From assembly GCF_005924265.1 (NCBI RefSeq), contig NZ_VCLB01000010.1:1-64000 (forward strand): a stretch of DNA of 64,000 bases. The letters run 5' to 3'. Origin of the DNA: Martelella lutilitoris. Lineage in GTDB: Bacteria; Pseudomonadota; Alphaproteobacteria; Rhizobiales; Rhizobiaceae. This document shows, piece after piece, positions 38,110-47,704 of this stretch. A program made the translations under genes and the position numbers. A model generated the notes under the pieces. It saw nothing but the letters and a program-made list of their open reading frames with translations, was not told the origin of the DNA and did no database searches. The stretch's first letter is position 1. Each line of letters opens with the position of its first letter.

Positions 38110-39294
38110 TTACCAGAAAAACTGGGTATGCCCCACGGAGCGCATCAGTGCTTCCATGAAGTAATAGTCACCATAAGGCAGCATCGTGTCGCAGCGACCG
38201 GCGGGAACATGCGCGGCGCCGTGAGCAAGAAGCCCCTGGGCGCCTTCGCTCTTCGTCAGGTCACAGGTCGAAAGCAACCCGTCGATCAGGCGATCGGCAA
38301 AAGCGCGCCATCGCTGGGCTTCCTCCGCGGGGATATCCTGATCTGCCAGCAGGTAAAGCCCCGCTGCCATGACTGCACCTGCCGAGGAATCGATGTAAGG
38401 CGTTTCGGTGTCTGGCAGGTTGAAATCCCAGACCGGAACGGCAGCGGACCCGACCAGCGCCTCGGCTTTTGCTGAGAGCCTGCGGGCGACCTCGAGATGA
38501 GCGGGGTCTTCGGTTGCGGCATAGCACTGTGCAAATCCATGCATCAGCCAGGCCTGTCCACGGGCCCAGCAGGATGAATTGGCATATCCTTGGTGGGTTT
38601 CACCGCGAATGGGTTCGCCGGTTGAAGGGTCGAATACGAAGGTGTGGAAACTCGTGTCATCATCCCGGACAAGGCAGGATGCGGCAGTGGCAGCATGGAT
38701 CTGCGCGACATCGCGGTAGTCTTCAATGGCCGTCTCGCGATGTGCCCAAAAAAGAAGCGCCAGGTTCTGCATCGTATCGGCAATCATCCGGCCATTGGCG
38801 AAGGCGGCCTTCTCCCGGTCATGCGTGCCCTGTGCGCTCCAGGCCTGGATATAGCCGCCTTCGGGTCTGAACCGCGCCAGCAGGGCGTCGGCGGCTGCAA
38901 GGCCCATCGAACGAGCCGATTTGTCCCCCGTCAGGAGCCATTCGGCAACGGAAGAAAGCGAGAACTGAAAACCCAGATCATGGTCCCGAAGCCTGCGATC
39001 GCGGAGAACCTGTTCAAACTCAGGCCTTCTTGCCTTGGCTGCATTCTTGAAGGCGCTGCTGCCGGTCATCTGATAGGCAAGCCAGAGCTGCCCTGTCTGG
39101 AAACCCATCACCCAGTCTGGGCCGTTGCAGTAGATCCAACGGTTGGCGGCGTTGCCGATCTTGGGGTTGCGCAGCCCGACGGTCGGCATCTGCCGATCGA
39201 GGCGCTCGATGCAGCGTATCAAGGCTGCCTGATGCGCTTCGTTCGTAGGCACATCGGATTCCTTTGCGAAATACGAGTCCGCAACACGGTTCAT
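38110..39294 (-). CDS. Glycoside hydrolase family 88 unsaturated glucuronyl hydrolase
   Basis: A 394-residue (alpha/alpha)6-barrel enzyme. GH88 hydrolases hydrate the 4,5-double bond left by polysaccharide lyases and so release unsaturated uronic acid. The two catalytic Asp residues expected are D106 (RDHDLGFQ) and D173 (MIADTMQNL); Trp-rich strands such as NSSCWARGQAWLMHGFAQCY line the cleft. There is no signal peptide, so it is cytoplasmic. AGGAG precedes the ATG at 39294. It is divergent from a TRAP transporter that probably imports its substrate. Which lyase product it takes cannot be told. Confidence 0.93.
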   Translation of the reverse strand: MNRVADSYFAKESDVPTNEAHQAALIRCIERLDRQMPTVGLRNPKIGNAANRWIYCNGPDWVMGFQTGQLWLAYQMTGSSAFKNAAKARRPEFEQVLRDRRLRDHDLGFQFSLSSVAEWLLTGDKSARSMGLAAADALLARFRPEGGYIQAWSAQGTHDREKAAFANGRMIADTMQNLALLFWAHRETAIEDYRDVAQIHAATAASCLVRDDDTSFHTFVFDPSTGEPIRGETHQGYANSSCWARGQAWLMHGFAQCYAATEDPAHLEVARRLSAKAEALVGSAAVPVWDFNLPDTETPYIDSSAGAVMAAGLYLLADQDIPAEEAQRWRAFADRLIDGLLSTCDLTKSEGAQGLLAHGAAHVPAGRCDTMLPYGDYYFMEALMRSVGHTQFFW

Positions 39295-39324
39295 GGGAAG
39301 GCTCCTGTCGAAATTTGTTTCTTT

Positions 39325-39343
39325 AATTTCGTAAACTTTCGTA
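39325..39343. promoter_or_regulatory. LacI-type operator box between GH88 and TRAP genes
   Basis: AATTTCGTAAACTTTCGTA lies 31 bases upstream of the GH88 start. Its complement, TACGAAAGTTTACGAAATT, resembles the box in front of the LacI gene (15 of 19 positions). The rest of the 291-base spacer to the TRAP binding-protein gene holds no further gene. Confidence 0.5.
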
Positions 39344-39585
39344 TTTTCGTCAATAGAGAAAATTTATGTTGACCTTTCGTGCTCCTTGGCGTTACCAGTG
39401 TGCTCGTTGGCGCTGTTCACGATCGTCAGTGCAGCGTGAGCGCGGAGGACGAAATGCGTTTTCAATTGATTCTGGAGTGAGGCCGATAGGTTCCCTCAAG
39501 CGGGAGCGAAAAACCCACCCGAATGGGTGGTCTGGTCAGGAGGTCCCCGGTCTTTGCAATGACGATCAGCTCAGGGAAGGAAAAA

Positions 39586-40575
39586 ATGAAGATTTCTCGC
39601 AAAATTCTGGGGCTGGCCTGCGTTCTCGCGGCTATGGCGACAAACGCCGAGGCCAAGACCTACAAACTTGCACACAATGTTCAGCCCGACAGCACGGCGG
39701 GGCATATGCTCTCCGAATTTGTCGAGCGGGTCGAGGAAGGAACCGACGGCCGGGTCAAGATCAAGATCTTTGCCAATGGCGTTCTCGGCGACCAGCTCGA
39801 CTATTTTTCACAGATTCAGAAGGGCGTTATCGATCTCGGCCTGGTGAACAGCGCAGCGCTCGAAAATGTCATTCCGGCCTATGGGGTCGTCAATCTTCCC
39901 TATATCTTCCGGACGTCGGAGGAGTATGGCGCGGTCATGGCAGATCCTGGCGTGCGCGCAGCGCTTTTCGATGAGGCCGGAAAGCATAATTTTGTGCCGC
40001 TCGGCTTTCTGTCATCGGGTTTCCGGTCGATCTACACGACCTCACCGGTTGCAAATATCGACGACCTTCATGGCAAGAAGCTCCGTACGATGAGCTCCGA
40101 GACCTACATCGAAATGCTGGATCGCTTCGGCGCAGTTCCTACGCCGCTCTCCTTCGGTGAGCTTTATTCCGGTCTGCAGCAGGGGGTTGTCGACGGTGCG
40201 GAAGGCGGGCTTGCGGGTCTGTGGTCGGCGAAGTTCGGCGAAGTCGCAAAATATGCGCTCGAAACCGATCAGACGCGCCTTACCGACTTTGTCGTCGCAA
40301 GCCAGAAGTTTCAGGATAGCCTGTCTCCCGAAGACCTCGAAGTGGTGAATTCCGTCTTCGCCGACATTTCGGCTCGCTCCATTGAGATCGCGGACCGCAG
40401 CGAGGCGGAGGACTTGCAGAAGGCTGTCGATCAGCTTGGCGTCGAGGTCATCCAGATCGACAAGGAGCCGCTGATGAAATCGGTCGAGCCGATGTATACG
40501 GAAGCGGCCAAGGATCCCGGCAAGGCTGCCTTGCTGGAAGCCATCTTCGCGATCGAAGGACGGCAACTCGACTAG
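39586..40575 (+). CDS. TRAP transporter substrate-binding protein, DctP family
   Basis: A 329-residue periplasmic receptor. The signal peptide ends at TNAEAK; the mature protein begins KTYKLAHNVQPDSTAGHMLS. It has the DctP core, including the conserved Arg in KLRTMSSETYIEM, which normally binds the ligand carboxylate. Such receptors bind organic or sugar acids, which suits an unsaturated uronate oligosaccharide or uronate here. AGGGAAGG precedes the ATG at 39586. A hairpin and then the membrane subunit gene follow. Confidence 0.93.
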   Translation: MKISRKILGLACVLAAMATNAEAKTYKLAHNVQPDSTAGHMLSEFVERVEEGTDGRVKIKIFANGVLGDQLDYFSQIQKGVIDLGLVNSAALENVIPAYGVVNLPYIFRTSEEYGAVMADPGVRAALFDEAGKHNFVPLGFLSSGFRSIYTTSPVANIDDLHGKKLRTMSSETYIEMLDRFGAVPTPLSFGELYSGLQQGVVDGAEGGLAGLWSAKFGEVAKYALETDQTRLTDFVVASQKFQDSLSPEDLEVVNSVFADISARSIEIADRSEAEDLQKAVDQLGVEVIQIDKEPLMKSVEPMYTEAAKDPGKAALLEAIFAIEGRQLD

Positions 40576-40583
40576 GCAATTGC

Positions 40584-40606
40584 GGGCGGCTCCACCGGAG
40601 CCGCCC
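40584..40606 (+). promoter_or_regulatory. Intercistronic stem-loop between TRAP receptor and membrane-subunit genes
   Basis: GGGCGGCTCC (40584-40593) pairs perfectly with GGAGCCGCCC (40597-40606) around three bases. ACAATTTTTC follows ten bases later, so partial termination is possible. It lies nine bases after the receptor stop and 66 before the next start. Confidence 0.7.
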
Positions 40607-40672
40607 GTTGACAATTTTTCAGGGTGCCGACCGGGCGCAATCTGCTGAGCCGCCCCATCCGGGACGAGATCC

Positions 40673-42601
40673 ATGACCAAGCAATCAGAACCTATATTTG
40701 ATGAGATCCTGCGCGAAGAGGGCCTGTTCTCGCGCGCCTATAATTGGCTGACACACGCACTCGGCATCGTTCTCGCCCTGCTTTTGGCAATGATGTCCGT
40801 GCTGATTTCCTATCAGGTGATCTCCCGTTACTTTTTCAATGCTCCGAGCAGCCTGACGGTGGAGCTGTTGCGTTACTCGCTGATATGGCTCGGTATTCTT
40901 GGCTCAGCATACTGCTTCATGCTGAACAAGCATCTCAATCTGCCGCTTTTGATCGATGCCCTGAACCCACGCTGGGCGGGCAGGCTCAATGCCTTTAATG
41001 CAGCGCTGACATTCCTGTTCGGAGCGCTTCTGGCATGGGGCGGCTATCACGCGATGATCGGCAATGCGCTGACCCTCACGCCAATGCTTCATGTCGCAGT
41101 GGGGACACTGCAAAGCGTGCTGCTGTTCGCCGGTCTGCTCATTTGTCTCTCACAGATTGTTGTGCTGGCAATGCTGGTCCGCTCAGGTCGGGCGCGGATA
41201 ATCGATGTTGTTTCGGTCATGGCCCTGATCTTGGCCTTCATCCTGGTTGCAAGCCTTTTTCGGGGAACCGAAACCTATGTGAGCTGGGTCGATAATCATC
41301 TCGAACTGTTCTCGATCGTCATTTTGTTCGGCACGCTGTTTGCGCTTCTGGTTCTGGGCACATCGATCGCCGTCGGCCTGGCCTTTTCAGGGATCCTCAC
41401 GCTCAGCTTGCAGGTCGACACCGCGCAACTTTTTTCGACCATGGGCGAGAAACTGTTCAATGGGCTCGACAGTTTCGGATTTCTGGCGCTCCCCTTCTTC
41501 GTGTTGGCCGGAAATATCATGAACCAGGCCGGCATCGCCCGCCGTCTCATCGATTTCGCCATGCTGCTTGGCCGGCGCATTCCCGGCAGCCTGTGGCAGA
41601 CCAATGCGCTGGCCAACATGTTGTTCGGCTCGCTCTCCGGCTCAGGCATTGCCGCTGCGACCGCGATTGGCGGAATCGTGACGCCGATCGCACGCGAGGA
41701 AAAATACGATATGCCGATCACCACGGCGGTGAATGCGGCATCAGCCCCGTGCGGCATGCTGATCCCGCCATCGGGCGCGCTGATCGTCTATTCGCTGATC
41801 ACCGGCGGCAGCGCTTCCATCGTTGCCCTGTTTCTGGCGGGCTATGTGCCTGGCATCATCATGGGCGCCGCGGTTATGACAGTGGCCTATATCTACGCCA
41901 AGAAGCGCAAATATGCGACCGACAAGAGCCCCTACCGCATGAGCGAGGTGACCCGCAATTTCCTCAGGGCCGCACCGAGCCTCATGCTTGTGGTCGTGGT
42001 TATCGGCGGCATCGTCATGGGCGTCTTCACCGCCACGGAAGGCTCTGGCATTGCGGTTCTCTACAGCTTCATCCTGGCGCTGTTCTATCGCAGCCTGACG
42101 CCGAAAACCCTGCTCAAGGTTCTGATCGAAACGGCCGCCGCGACCGGTATCATTCTGTTCCTGATCGCCTGCTCGAACCTGATGAGCTGGAGCATGACCT
42201 TTGCCTCGATCCCCGACACGATCGGCGAGATGCTGACCAGTCTCAGCGACAACAAATACATCATCCTGCTTCTGATCAATGTCGCGCTTCTGATTGTCGG
42301 CGTGTTCATGGACATGGCGCCGGCGCAACTGATCTTTACGCCGATCTTCTATCCCGTCGTGACAGCAATGGGCGTCGATCCCGTCCATTTCGGCGTGCTG
42401 ATGGTCTACAACCTTTCGATGGGCGTGGTCACGCCGCCGGTCGGAACCGTATTGTTTGTCTCCTGCAGCGTATCGGGCGAGAAGATCACCAAGGTCATCG
42501 GGCCGCTTCTGCCGATCTTTGCGGTTCAAATCCTTGGTCTCCTGCTGATCACCTTTGTGCCGGCGCTGTCGCTGACCTTGCCGCGCCTCTTCGGTGTGTG
42601 A
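40673..42601 (+). CDS. TRAP transporter membrane component, fused DctQ-DctM
   Basis: A 642-residue protein that joins both membrane subunits. The four-helix DctQ part covers about residues 1-185 (SVLISYQVISRYFFN is typical), and the twelve-helix DctM channel follows from about residue 205, with conserved NIMNQAGIARRLIDFAMLL, SGSGIAAATAIGGI and NAASAPCGMLIPPSGA. Transport is driven by the sodium gradient in characterised TRAP systems. Fused QM subunits are a known variant. The start at 40673 follows GGGACGAGATCC. It partners the receptor at 39586. Confidence 0.95.
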   Translation: MTKQSEPIFDEILREEGLFSRAYNWLTHALGIVLALLLAMMSVLISYQVISRYFFNAPSSLTVELLRYSLIWLGILGSAYCFMLNKHLNLPLLIDALNPRWAGRLNAFNAALTFLFGALLAWGGYHAMIGNALTLTPMLHVAVGTLQSVLLFAGLLICLSQIVVLAMLVRSGRARIIDVVSVMALILAFILVASLFRGTETYVSWVDNHLELFSIVILFGTLFALLVLGTSIAVGLAFSGILTLSLQVDTAQLFSTMGEKLFNGLDSFGFLALPFFVLAGNIMNQAGIARRLIDFAMLLGRRIPGSLWQTNALANMLFGSLSGSGIAAATAIGGIVTPIAREEKYDMPITTAVNAASAPCGMLIPPSGALIVYSLITGGSASIVALFLAGYVPGIIMGAAVMTVAYIYAKKRKYATDKSPYRMSEVTRNFLRAAPSLMLVVVVIGGIVMGVFTATEGSGIAVLYSFILALFYRSLTPKTLLKVLIETAAATGIILFLIACSNLMSWSMTFASIPDTIGEMLTSLSDNKYIILLLINVALLIVGVFMDMAPAQLIFTPIFYPVVTAMGVDPVHFGVLMVYNLSMGVVTPPVGTVLFVSCSVSGEKITKVIGPLLPIFAVQILGLLLITFVPALSLTLPRLFGV

Positions 42602-42699
42602 TCCGTCAGCTCTCTTTTGCACAAGGGCTTTTCCGACAATGCGATGGCCTCTCGCTCGGGATTTCCAGCGCTGCCGAATCTCTCGTCAACCTGAGCGTC

Positions 42700-43587
42700 T
42701 CAAATCGAAGCCGTCCGGGTCTCGTAGGCTGTCAACAGTTCGGCAACCAGAGGGTTTGGAAAGCGGCGATGCAGGGTTATGGCGAAGAATTCTTCCCTGA
42801 GATCCTCCAGCCTGCCAAGCTCGATGAGGCGGCCCGAGGCGAGTTCGTCTCTGACGACGATCGGCGGGATGACCGCAAGGCCTGCATCGGCGCGCGCCAG
42901 CAGGCGGAGCATCGCCATGTCATCCGCCTCGGCTGCAATCCGCGTGGAAATGCCGAGTTGCACCACCATCGCATCGAAGGAGGCCCGGAGCGCTGATTCC
43001 GGTGTCGGCAGGATCAGGGGATAGGCGGACAGGAGCGCGCGCAGCGGCCGCCCGGCGAGTTCACGCGCGCTCGCAGACCCGATCAGGCTGACCGGTTGCT
43101 CCGACAATGCGTGCACCAGATAGGGGCTCGATGCATCGCGCGCCGGCACGAGATTTGTCAGAACCACATCGACCGAAAGCGCTTCGAGAGCTCTCAGCAG
43201 CTCGGGCTGGGCGCCGGAGCGCAGCACCACTTCGACATCGGAGCGCCCGATCAGGGGCTCGATGAACCCGATCTGGAAATTGCGGGAAAGCGTCGCCAGC
43301 GCGCCAACGCGCAAGGCGCGGCGCACCTTGCCTGCATTCTTCAGCGTTGCCGTCAAATCTTCCGCTGCCTTGAAGATCGCCTCGGCATGATCGAGCGCGA
43401 TCCGCCCGGCCTCGGTCAGCACCAGCCCACGGCCCCGCCGCTCGAACAGGTCATGCCCGAGAGACGCTTCGAGCGCCCTGATCTGCGACGAGAGCGCCGA
43501 TTGAGAGAGGTTCAGGGCGCGGGCGGCTCCCGTCAGGGTGCCGTCCCGTGCAACGGCCCGGAACAGGCGAAGATGGTGAAGGTTCAA
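42700..43587 (-). CDS. LysR-family regulator next to the dab operon
   Basis: A 295-residue LysR regulator: N-terminal winged helix (residues 1-60, GTLTGAARALNLSQSALSSQ) and a two-lobed effector domain of NhaR/CysB-like layout. The initiator is TTG at 43587 with GGAAG upstream; no in-frame ATG is available nearby. It is divergent from dabB-dabA across 107 bases and is the likely activator, possibly responding to carbon dioxide supply. That role is inferred from position only. Confidence 0.9.
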   Translation of the reverse strand: MNLHHLRLFRAVARDGTLTGAARALNLSQSALSSQIRALEASLGHDLFERRGRGLVLTEAGRIALDHAEAIFKAAEDLTATLKNAGKVRRALRVGALATLSRNFQIGFIEPLIGRSDVEVVLRSGAQPELLRALEALSVDVVLTNLVPARDASSPYLVHALSEQPVSLIGSASARELAGRPLRALLSAYPLILPTPESALRASFDAMVVQLGISTRIAAEADDMAMLRLLARADAGLAVIPPIVVRDELASGRLIELGRLEDLREEFFAITLHRRFPNPLVAELLTAYETRTASI

Positions 43588-43694
43588 CAGTTCATTCTTC
43601 CATAAAACAGAACGGTTTTGAATAATATATGTAATTTTTTCAATGAAAGCGAGCCGCTATATCGGCGGCAGGTTCCATCATCCGTGAGGTCTCC

Positions 43695-45257
43695 ATGCCG
43701 CATCTTGTTCCTTTGCCGATGCTCATCCCTGTCCTGCTGCTCGCGGCCGCCGCCGTCTCGATCGCGCGCCCGGGCCGTCGCCCGGGCAAATATCCTGTCA
43801 TCGCAGAGGTCAGCGCGTTTGTCGCCATCCCGTTGGCCCTGGCGGGTCTGATGCAGCTCCTGGTTTCCGGGCCATCGACGGAAAGCCTCTTCGCAGGTCC
43901 TTTCATGCTTGCCCTCCGGCTTGATGCCGTAAGCGTGACGATGACCCTGCTCGTAGCGTTCATCGGCTGGGTGGTCATGCGCTATGCCCGCTCCTATCTC
44001 GACGGCGAAGCGCGGGAAGGCAGGTTTCACGGGCTGATGCTGGCCGCTCTGGCCGTGGTCCAGATTGTCGTCCAGTCGGGAAGCCTGCCGGTGCTTTTCC
44101 TCGGTTTCGTCGCGATCGGCATCTGCCTGCGTCAACTCCTTCTGTTCTATCCGGAGCGTGCGGCGGCAAGGCGGGCCGCAACGAAGTTCGCGCTGGTCTG
44201 GCATGCCGGCGACAGCGCCCTTTTCCTCGCCACGGCTCTGTTCTTCATCAGCACCGGAACGGTCGAGCTCGGTGCGTTGTTTGAGGCCGTCGGGCCGCAA
44301 CTGTCATTCGTCGGGCATCTGGCGATCGGTCTCCTGGTGCTGGCGGCAGCCCTGAAGGCCGCGACCTTCCCGTTGCATGGCTGGCTCACGGAGGTGATGG
44401 AGGCGCCGACGCCGGTCTCGGCATTGCTTCACGCCGGCATCATCAATGCGGGCGGGTTCCTGCTGATCCGTACGGCCGATCTTGTACAGTCGAGCCCCGG
44501 CGCGATGGGCGCGCTCGTTGCCCTTGGCGGGCTGACCGCGCTCTTCGGAGCGGTGGTGATGCTCACGCAAAGCGCGGTGAAGACGGCGCTTGCCTGGTCC
44601 ACGATCGCGCAGATGGGCTTCATGCTGCTGCAATGCGGCCTCGGCCTTTGGCCGCTTGCGCTTCTCCATATCGTTGCCCATTCGCTTTACAAGGCGCATG
44701 CGTTTCTGTCGTCGGGCGGCGCGGTTACGGCCGTTGCCAACCTGCGGCGTCCCGGCCCGATTGCCATTCCGAGCGTGGCCAATGTCCTGCGCTCCTTCGC
44801 CGTCGCACTTGTTCTTTACGCGGTCGTGTCCGTTGTCTTCTCGCTGGTGGCCGGCCCGAAGTCGCCGCAGGCGCTCGCCATCGGCGCGATGCTGATCTTC
44901 GGTGTCGCCTATCTGGTTGCGCAGGGACTGGCCGATGCCGCACCGGTCGAACTCACCTGGCGCACGTCGCTGTCGTCGCTTCTTGTCGCGCTTGCCTATT
45001 TCACCTTCCAGCAGGTGGCAAAGCTGATGTGGGGTTCCGCCCTGCCGCACCCCCCTGCCGCCGGGCCGCTTGAATGGGCGCTGATCGTGCTGGCCGTCGC
45101 CTCCTTCGGACTCGTCGCCTTTGCGCAGGCGGTGTTCCCGCTCTGGGCGCATCACCCGTCAACGGCGGGGCTCAGGGTCCATATCGCCAACGGTCTTTAT
45201 CTCAACGCGCTGCTCGACCGCGCCATCGGCGGGTACCGGCTTGCAAAGTTCAAATGA
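43695..45257 (+). CDS. dabB: DAB inorganic-carbon transporter, proton-channel subunit
   Basis: A 520-residue polytopic protein of the NuoL/MrpA antiporter family, with about 14 hydrophobic helices. The proton-conduction core is visible as FPLHGWLTEVMEAPTPVSAL followed by HAGIINAGGFLLIR, with the usual Lys and Glu positions. There are no other complex I genes nearby; the tight link to dabA identifies it as DabB, which couples the proton gradient to directional hydration of carbon dioxide. GAGG precedes the ATG at 43695. The dabA start lies 14 bases after the stop. Confidence 0.93.
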   Translation: MPHLVPLPMLIPVLLLAAAAVSIARPGRRPGKYPVIAEVSAFVAIPLALAGLMQLLVSGPSTESLFAGPFMLALRLDAVSVTMTLLVAFIGWVVMRYARSYLDGEAREGRFHGLMLAALAVVQIVVQSGSLPVLFLGFVAIGICLRQLLLFYPERAAARRAATKFALVWHAGDSALFLATALFFISTGTVELGALFEAVGPQLSFVGHLAIGLLVLAAALKAATFPLHGWLTEVMEAPTPVSALLHAGIINAGGFLLIRTADLVQSSPGAMGALVALGGLTALFGAVVMLTQSAVKTALAWSTIAQMGFMLLQCGLGLWPLALLHIVAHSLYKAHAFLSSGGAVTAVANLRRPGPIAIPSVANVLRSFAVALVLYAVVSVVFSLVAGPKSPQALAIGAMLIFGVAYLVAQGLADAAPVELTWRTSLSSLLVALAYFTFQQVAKLMWGSALPHPPAAGPLEWALIVLAVASFGLVAFAQAVFPLWAHHPSTAGLRVHIANGLYLNALLDRAIGGYRLAKFK

Positions 45258-45271
45258 GGAGAGGATTTGAG

Positions 45272-47644
45272 ATGTTCATCGATCAGGGACAATCCACCGC
45301 GCTTGAGGCGTCCGTTATCCGCAAGGCCTGCGCGCAGGCGGTGAGGGCCATTCCGCCGGCCTTTCCGCTCGATGCCACGGTCGCCGTCAACCCTTTCCTA
45401 GGTCAGACGGGCCAGGATTTCACGTCGGCTTCCGCGCATCTTTCAAGGTGCGCGGGCGTGAGCCTTGTTCAACCGCGGCATCATTTCCAGGAGGCCATCA
45501 CCGACGGGCGTATTGCCGATGCAGACCTTCTCGCCGCTCTGGAAGCGAGCGGGGCCGCGGAGAAGCCCGAGAGCCTCGCCGCGCTGAAGGACATGGCGAT
45601 GGATGAGCTGCCCTTGCCGGAGCCCGTTCCGACGGTCGCGGAGATCGCAGCCGACCTTTCCGGCATCGATTGGCCGTCGATCATCGAAAAGACCGTCGGA
45701 CTGTGGGCCGCCGGTCATTTCGATCGCGGGCAGGCGTTGTGGTCGCCGGCGCCGGATCAGCCAGCGTTTGCTGCCTGGCGGTCCTGGGCAAGCCGCGACC
45801 TGACGCCGGAAATCGCGGGATTGTCCGGCTTCTGCTCGCATGTCTCCGAAGCGCCGGACAGCGCTGAAAGAGCGATCCGCAGGGCGAGCGAGCGGCTGAA
45901 TATCACCGCGCATGCGGCTGAAACCGTGTTCCACAGACTTCTCATCGATCTCGGCGGCTGGGCGCAGCATGCCCGCTGGCTGCTCTGGCGTGCCGAACAG
46001 GATGGGAACTCAGACGGAACCCTTGAAGACTTGCTCGCAATCAGGTTGGTCTGGGAGGAGGCGCTGATGCGCCGATATCCGGGCGTGGCGGATCAGTGGC
46101 AGACGGTGCTTTCGCTCCATGCCGTGCGGCTTGCCCCAGCCCGCAAACATGTGGTCGACGAGATTTTGCAGGATGCTTCGGAGCGGGCTTACCTGCGTGC
46201 TCTCTCCCAAAGACTTTTCGTCTCGAAACCGGAAGTTCAAAGCCGGCCGGTCCTGCAGGCCGCGTTCTGCATCGACGTGCGCTCGGAAGTGTTCCGGCGC
46301 GCGCTGGAAAATCAGGACCCCGGCATCGAAACGCTCGGCTTTGCGGGCTTTTTCGGCCTGCCGGTTTCGCATCGGGAACACGGTTCGGATATCGAGGAAA
46401 GCCATCTGCCGGTCTTGCTGAAACCCACTCTCGGCTCCACTGGTCACGGCACCGCCAAAAGCGAAAAGACGGCCCGCATCAAGGCGCGGTCGATCCGGGC
46501 GCTCGGGCGTTTCCGGCAGGCGGCTGTTTCGTCCTTTGCCTATGTGGAGGCGGCAGGCCTTCTTTATGCGGGCAAACTGATGAAGGACACGCTCGGCCTT
46601 GGCGGCACGCGATGTCATTCGGCGCCGAGGCTCGATCCTGCGCTTGGCGCGGATGCAAAGGCCGCGACAGCGGCCGCGGTCCTGAAAGCCATGAGCCTGA
46701 CGAGCGGCCATGCCAAAACGATCCTGCTGGTCGGCCACGGCGCCCATGTCACCAATAATCCGCATCAAAGCGCCTATCACTGTGGGGCCTGCGGAGGCTA
46801 TTCGGGGGAGGTCTCGGCACGGCTGCTCGCAAGCCTGCTCAACGATGCAGAGACCCGCGCCGGTCTGCCCGGTCACGGCATCCATCTTCCGGACGACACC
46901 CTTTTTGTCGCCGCCCTGCACGATACGACGACGGATGAGGTCACGGTGTTTGACGGGGATTTTCAGTGTGACAAGGACCAGATGGAGCACCTGAGGACCT
47001 GGCTGACGCGTGCGGGTGCGGAAGCACGCGCCGAACGGGCCATTCGCCTCACGGGCGCCAGCGCGCAGTCGATATCGAAGCGGGCGACCAACTGGTCGGA
47101 GATCCGGCCCGAATGGGGGCTTGCCGGATGCGCGACATTCATCGCAGCCCCGCGCAAGATGACGGCCGGAGCAAGTCTCAACGGCCGGGCCTTCCTACAC
47201 AGCTATGACTGGCGTGCGGATGACGGCTTCAAGACGCTCGAGCTGATCCTGACCGCCCCCGTTGTCGTCGCAAGCTGGATCAGCCTGCAATATTACGGCT
47301 CGACCGTTGCGCCGGATATTTTCGGCGGCGGCAACAAGCTTATCCATAACGTGGTTGGCGGCATTGGCGTCGTGGAGGGCAATGGCGGAAGGCTGCGCCC
47401 TGGTTTGCCTTGGCAGGTGATCAATGACGGTGAAAATCTGGCGCATACACCGCTCAGGCTTTCGGTGCTGATCGAAGCGCCCGAAGAGCCGATCACCCAC
47501 ATCCTCAACGCCCACCCCGAGGTACGTGAATTGTTCGAAAATCGCTGGCTGCATCTGTTTGCCCTGAAGGACGGCCGGATTGCAAAGCGGTATTGCGCGG
47601 ATGGCGTATGGAAAGACGAACGGTACTCTGACCTGGCGGCATGA
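45272..47644 (+). CDS. dabA: DAB inorganic-carbon transporter, beta-carbonic-anhydrase-like subunit
   Basis: A 790-residue DabA (formerly DUF2309). It forms a complex with DabB that converts carbon dioxide to bicarbonate vectorially in the cytoplasm. The zinc site is complete: C333 and D335 (AAFCIDVRSE), H489 (LLVGHGAH) and C504 (AYHCGACGG), with the C-D and H-C spacings of the characterised protein. AGGAGAGGATTTGAG precedes the ATG at 45272; the open frame extends upstream into dabB but that start is not used. A terminator follows. Confidence 0.95.
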   Translation: MFIDQGQSTALEASVIRKACAQAVRAIPPAFPLDATVAVNPFLGQTGQDFTSASAHLSRCAGVSLVQPRHHFQEAITDGRIADADLLAALEASGAAEKPESLAALKDMAMDELPLPEPVPTVAEIAADLSGIDWPSIIEKTVGLWAAGHFDRGQALWSPAPDQPAFAAWRSWASRDLTPEIAGLSGFCSHVSEAPDSAERAIRRASERLNITAHAAETVFHRLLIDLGGWAQHARWLLWRAEQDGNSDGTLEDLLAIRLVWEEALMRRYPGVADQWQTVLSLHAVRLAPARKHVVDEILQDASERAYLRALSQRLFVSKPEVQSRPVLQAAFCIDVRSEVFRRALENQDPGIETLGFAGFFGLPVSHREHGSDIEESHLPVLLKPTLGSTGHGTAKSEKTARIKARSIRALGRFRQAAVSSFAYVEAAGLLYAGKLMKDTLGLGGTRCHSAPRLDPALGADAKAATAAAVLKAMSLTSGHAKTILLVGHGAHVTNNPHQSAYHCGACGGYSGEVSARLLASLLNDAETRAGLPGHGIHLPDDTLFVAALHDTTTDEVTVFDGDFQCDKDQMEHLRTWLTRAGAEARAERAIRLTGASAQSISKRATNWSEIRPEWGLAGCATFIAAPRKMTAGASLNGRAFLHSYDWRADDGFKTLELILTAPVVVASWISLQYYGSTVAPDIFGGGNKLIHNVVGGIGVVEGNGGRLRPGLPWQVINDGENLAHTPLRLSVLIEAPEEPITHILNAHPEVRELFENRWLHLFALKDGRIAKRYCADGVWKDERYSDLAA

Positions 47645-47672
47645 CACGTGCAGCCAGAATCATCAACGCGCC

Positions 47673-47704
47673 GGCTGAAACAGGGTTTCGATCCTGTTTC
47701 AGCC
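47673..47704. terminator. Bidirectional terminator between dabA and the MFS gene
   Basis: GGCTGAAACAGG (47673-47684) pairs with CCTGTTTCAGCC (47693-47704) around eight bases. It lies between convergent genes and overlaps the last codons of the MFS gene. There is no long T-run, so efficiency is uncertain. Confidence 0.65.

Noticed and set aside
41593-42996. A 467-codon plus-strand frame overlapping the TRAP permease and the LysR gene
   Set aside because: Out of frame with a clear DctM domain and antisense to LysR; no independent signal.
43695-45257. A complex I or Mrp antiporter subunit gene
   Set aside because: The protein is of the NuoL/MrpA family, but no other nuo or mrp genes are present and the next gene is a clear dabA, so DabB is the better call.
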